The notes below the pieces were generated by a model. It did not search any database. It was not told the origin of the DNA and worked only from the letters and a program-made list of their open reading frames with translations. The position numbers were made by a program, and so were the translations under genes. This document shows positions 62,106 to 64,000 of a stretch of DNA of 64,000 bases, in pieces (the stretch's first letter is position 1; every line of letters starts with the position of its first letter). This stretch comes from Pyropia yezoensis (Eukaryota > Rhodophyta > Bangiophyceae > Bangiales > Bangiaceae), in the NCBI GenBank assembly GCA_009829735.1, contig CM020618.1, positions 38,974,894-39,038,893 of the forward strand, in the 5' to 3' direction.

Positions 62106-63763
62106 GGGTGCGCGGTCGCCCCCCAAACAGTGCGGGCGGGTCGTAGCGTCTGTGCAGACGACATCCGCCCAAGCCACGGGCACTCGCGCATGAGGGAAAA
62201 TGCCTCCCGGAAAGATCCGGGCGTCCGCTTCTAGCTGTACACGGGGTGGTGTATCTCTGTGTGTGACCCTGCTGAGTGCCGGCCGCACAGTGGCTTGGTT
62301 GGCGCTCGGAGCGGGACTGTCCAGCTCATGTCTGCCGCAGCCACAGTGACGCACACAACTCGCATTGGATGTCCCACTCCGCGGCAAGAGAACGCCTCCC
62401 GGCAGGAATCCGCCAGAGCGTGCAAGACAACGCGGGGCAGCGCCCACCCTCGGCTTTCGGCCGGCCACCGCGCAGCCGCCGCGCGGCCGTTATGTCAGCC
62501 GCCCGTCCTTTTGGTGCTCAGCGACCCTGCCCCGTAGCTGCCGGTCTTTTGCGGCTTGAAAAAGCCCACGGAAAGAGCAGAGGACCTCCAATTACTTTCA
62601 CGTGGCCGGAAGAACTTGCCATCGGAGAAACTACGAACAAAGCGGGAAGGCGTTTCAATTTTCGAAGCTCTCGTGCACTGGGAGGGGCTCCGGTGCTGAA
62701 CGGTGCTGATCAGGTGTTGACTGTGGGATTTCGCCCTCCATTCCCAACTCGGGACTGAGTCATGAACAGTCCTCTTTAACAAACACAACCAGTTCCTCAC
62801 GTCAACTAGTCAGTGGGACTCATCGCCATGCTGATATTGTAGGTCCTCAGTGCCAATTGGCAGGGCGCGAGCATACAACTTGCGAAGGTGGCTGCGAGTG
62901 TAGGGGTGGCGCTGGCGTTGATGGTTGCGGCCGCAGCATCAGCGCGAGTGACTGAGTTCCGCGTCCCTCAGTTCCTTTTGTGATCCTTAGTAGCTTCAGA
63001 GGTAAGGAACTGACGGCGCTGACAAAGGCGAGGGGCGGAGATTAAGCTGTGCTCATTGTTGAGGAGGATGGGAGAGAGAAAGCGCCCAGGGCGCGGGGGG
63101 GGGGGCTGTCCCGTCCTTGAGCTAAAAACCATGCTAAAATACGAGTGAACATCAATACTCTAATATCAGACGATTATATAATATTTCTATTGCCCCCTCT
63201 CATGGGGCAACATGATGTTACATAAGGGCAACAGCGGGTGCACTGAATGGACTGGTGCGCTCGTCGCTTCGGGATCCGGGACGCTCACCACCCCTGTGGG
63301 TCCAACAGTGTGGGCGCCCGCCTGAACGATTATCAGTTGACCACGGCGACAACCCCTTCGTATGATTCTTATTTGACGGTTATAGCACCCATTTAGTGGG
63401 CGTCGCCGTACTTGTTTTGGCGGAGAAACTAAAGACTTATGGCGCGGACGGTCTCCGACCGCCCGTTCCACCGGGGCGATCTTTGATCGCCCCGAGCCGA
63501 CGGCGCTTGCGCAAGCAGCGCCGTGGGGGGACCGGCGTTGCCCCACAGCCACAGGCTTGGGCACCGACGGCCCCGCCGTCGCCGCCGCGGTCACTACACC
63601 GCGGCGGGTCCGCGCGCCCCTTCCCCCCGCCCAACGCCATAAGAGGCGACGCCGCCGCGTCTTCCTCCTTGGCAGCCGGGTCCGGCACGTCCGCTGTTTT
63701 TCCGCTGTGCAGCGGAAAAGCAGCGTCCACCGGTCATCGGTGGGCACGACGCGGCCCCGACCC
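62106..63763. other. Intergenic region, mixed composition
   Basis: About 1.7 kb with no supported gene. The 62740-63200 part is AT-richer, with repeated short motifs around CAGTGGGACT and TCAGTTCC. 63420-63700 is GC-rich with short palindromes (GGGGCGATCTTTGATCGCCCC at 63474-63494). Confidence 0.4.
63474..63494. repeat. Perfect GC-rich hairpin
   Basis: GGGGCGATC and GATCGCCCC pair perfectly (9 bp) around a three-base loop, TTT. The small loop and GC-rich stem make a stable structure. Its role is unknown. Confidence 0.6.
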
Positions 63764-64000
63764 ATGTCGCCGCTCTCGGCGGCAGCACCCTTCGTGGGAA
63801 GCGGCTTGCTGGGCGCTCTGCCCTGCCGCTCCGGCTCCGGCCCGGCGGCGACGGTTAGCTCTGGAGCCATCGGCTTCACCCTTTGGGCGGCGGTCTTCCT
63901 CTGCCTGTCGTCCTGCTGCCCTCGCGTCGCCCAAGTCGCGGGTGGCGGTCGTGGTCGGCGTGGCGGTGCCGCTGCTGCTGGCGGCGGTGGCGGCGCTGCC
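63764..64000 (+). CDS. Possible partial ORF running off the right edge
   Basis: The ATG at 63764 (MSPLSAAAPFVGSG) is open to the end of the window, 79 codons. It includes a hydrophobic stretch (AIGFTLWAAVFLCLSSCC) that could be a signal or membrane segment, followed by Gly/Ala/Arg-rich sequence. The opposite strand is also open over 63879-63187. Evidence is weak. Confidence 0.25.
   Translation, partial: MSPLSAAAPFVGSGLLGALPCRSGSGPAATVSSGAIGFTLWAAVFLCLSSCCPRVAQVAGGGRGRRGGAAAAGGGGGAA

Noticed and set aside
63187..63879. Minus-strand 230-codon frame near the right edge
   Set aside because: Arg/Gly/Ala-rich with no recognisable feature, and overlaps a weak plus-strand alternative; too little evidence to call.

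Overview
The window reads as nuclear DNA of a very GC-rich eukaryote with gene-dense, intron-poor host genes, long G/C homopolymers and many mobile elements. Host genes recognised are TRAPPC8, HTATSF1, RWDD1, an FKBP and an EgtD-type methyltransferase. Where introns can be inferred they are about 190-230 bp with GTACGT/GTAAG-type donors. A Bangiales red alga (Porphyra/Pyropia-like) is my best guess. It rests on composition and gene architecture, not on a diagnostic marker, and a GC-rich green alga is not excluded. A 500-base run of N (8508-9007) shows this is scaffolded sequence. Several homopolymer tracts coincide with reading-frame breaks in otherwise conserved genes, so part of the frame damage may be assembly or sequencing error.

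Left part (1-13 kb) is retroelement and transposon territory. A gag-like or unknown 705-residue ORF (-) is followed by a decayed Ty3/gypsy element (-) with gag, protease and RT/RNase H. A second LTR retrotransposon (+) appears to be inserted at the start of that gag: a 363-bp LTR with 7-bp inverted ends, a primer-binding-like site and a gag-like start, cut by the gap. Beyond the gap is a multi-exon transposase resembling the Plavaka/CMC-type DDE family (-). From 13.5 to 21.4 kb lie GC-rich minisatellites, an unrecognised spliced gene with a very acidic tail, and an internally duplicated low-complexity block. An almost intact hAT transposase (+) lies at 24.5-27.1 kb, with one end of its element recognisable.

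The middle (27.6-45.3 kb) is the host-gene core: HTATSF1/Cus2-like splicing factor (+), a small unrecognised protein (-), an FkpA/Mip-type FKBP (+), RWDD1-like protein (-) and TRAPPC8/TRS85 (-). The low-complexity Gly/Ala/Pro insertions make most of the other-strand open frames meaningless.

The right part (46-64 kb) has decayed leucine-rich-repeat-like sequence (-) and a 638-bp non-autonomous inverted-repeat element flanked by an 8-bp duplication. It also holds a well-preserved TNP2-type (CACTA-like) transposase of 938 residues, paired with a second spliced ORF inside a 5.35-kb interval bounded by 31-bp inverted repeats. A two-exon EgtD-type histidine N-alpha-methyltransferase (-) follows. 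The last 4 kb hold no gene I can support firmly. I saw no tRNA, rRNA, CRISPR or bacterial-type operon. The most unusual candidate system is the TNP2 element with its unrecognised partner ORF.
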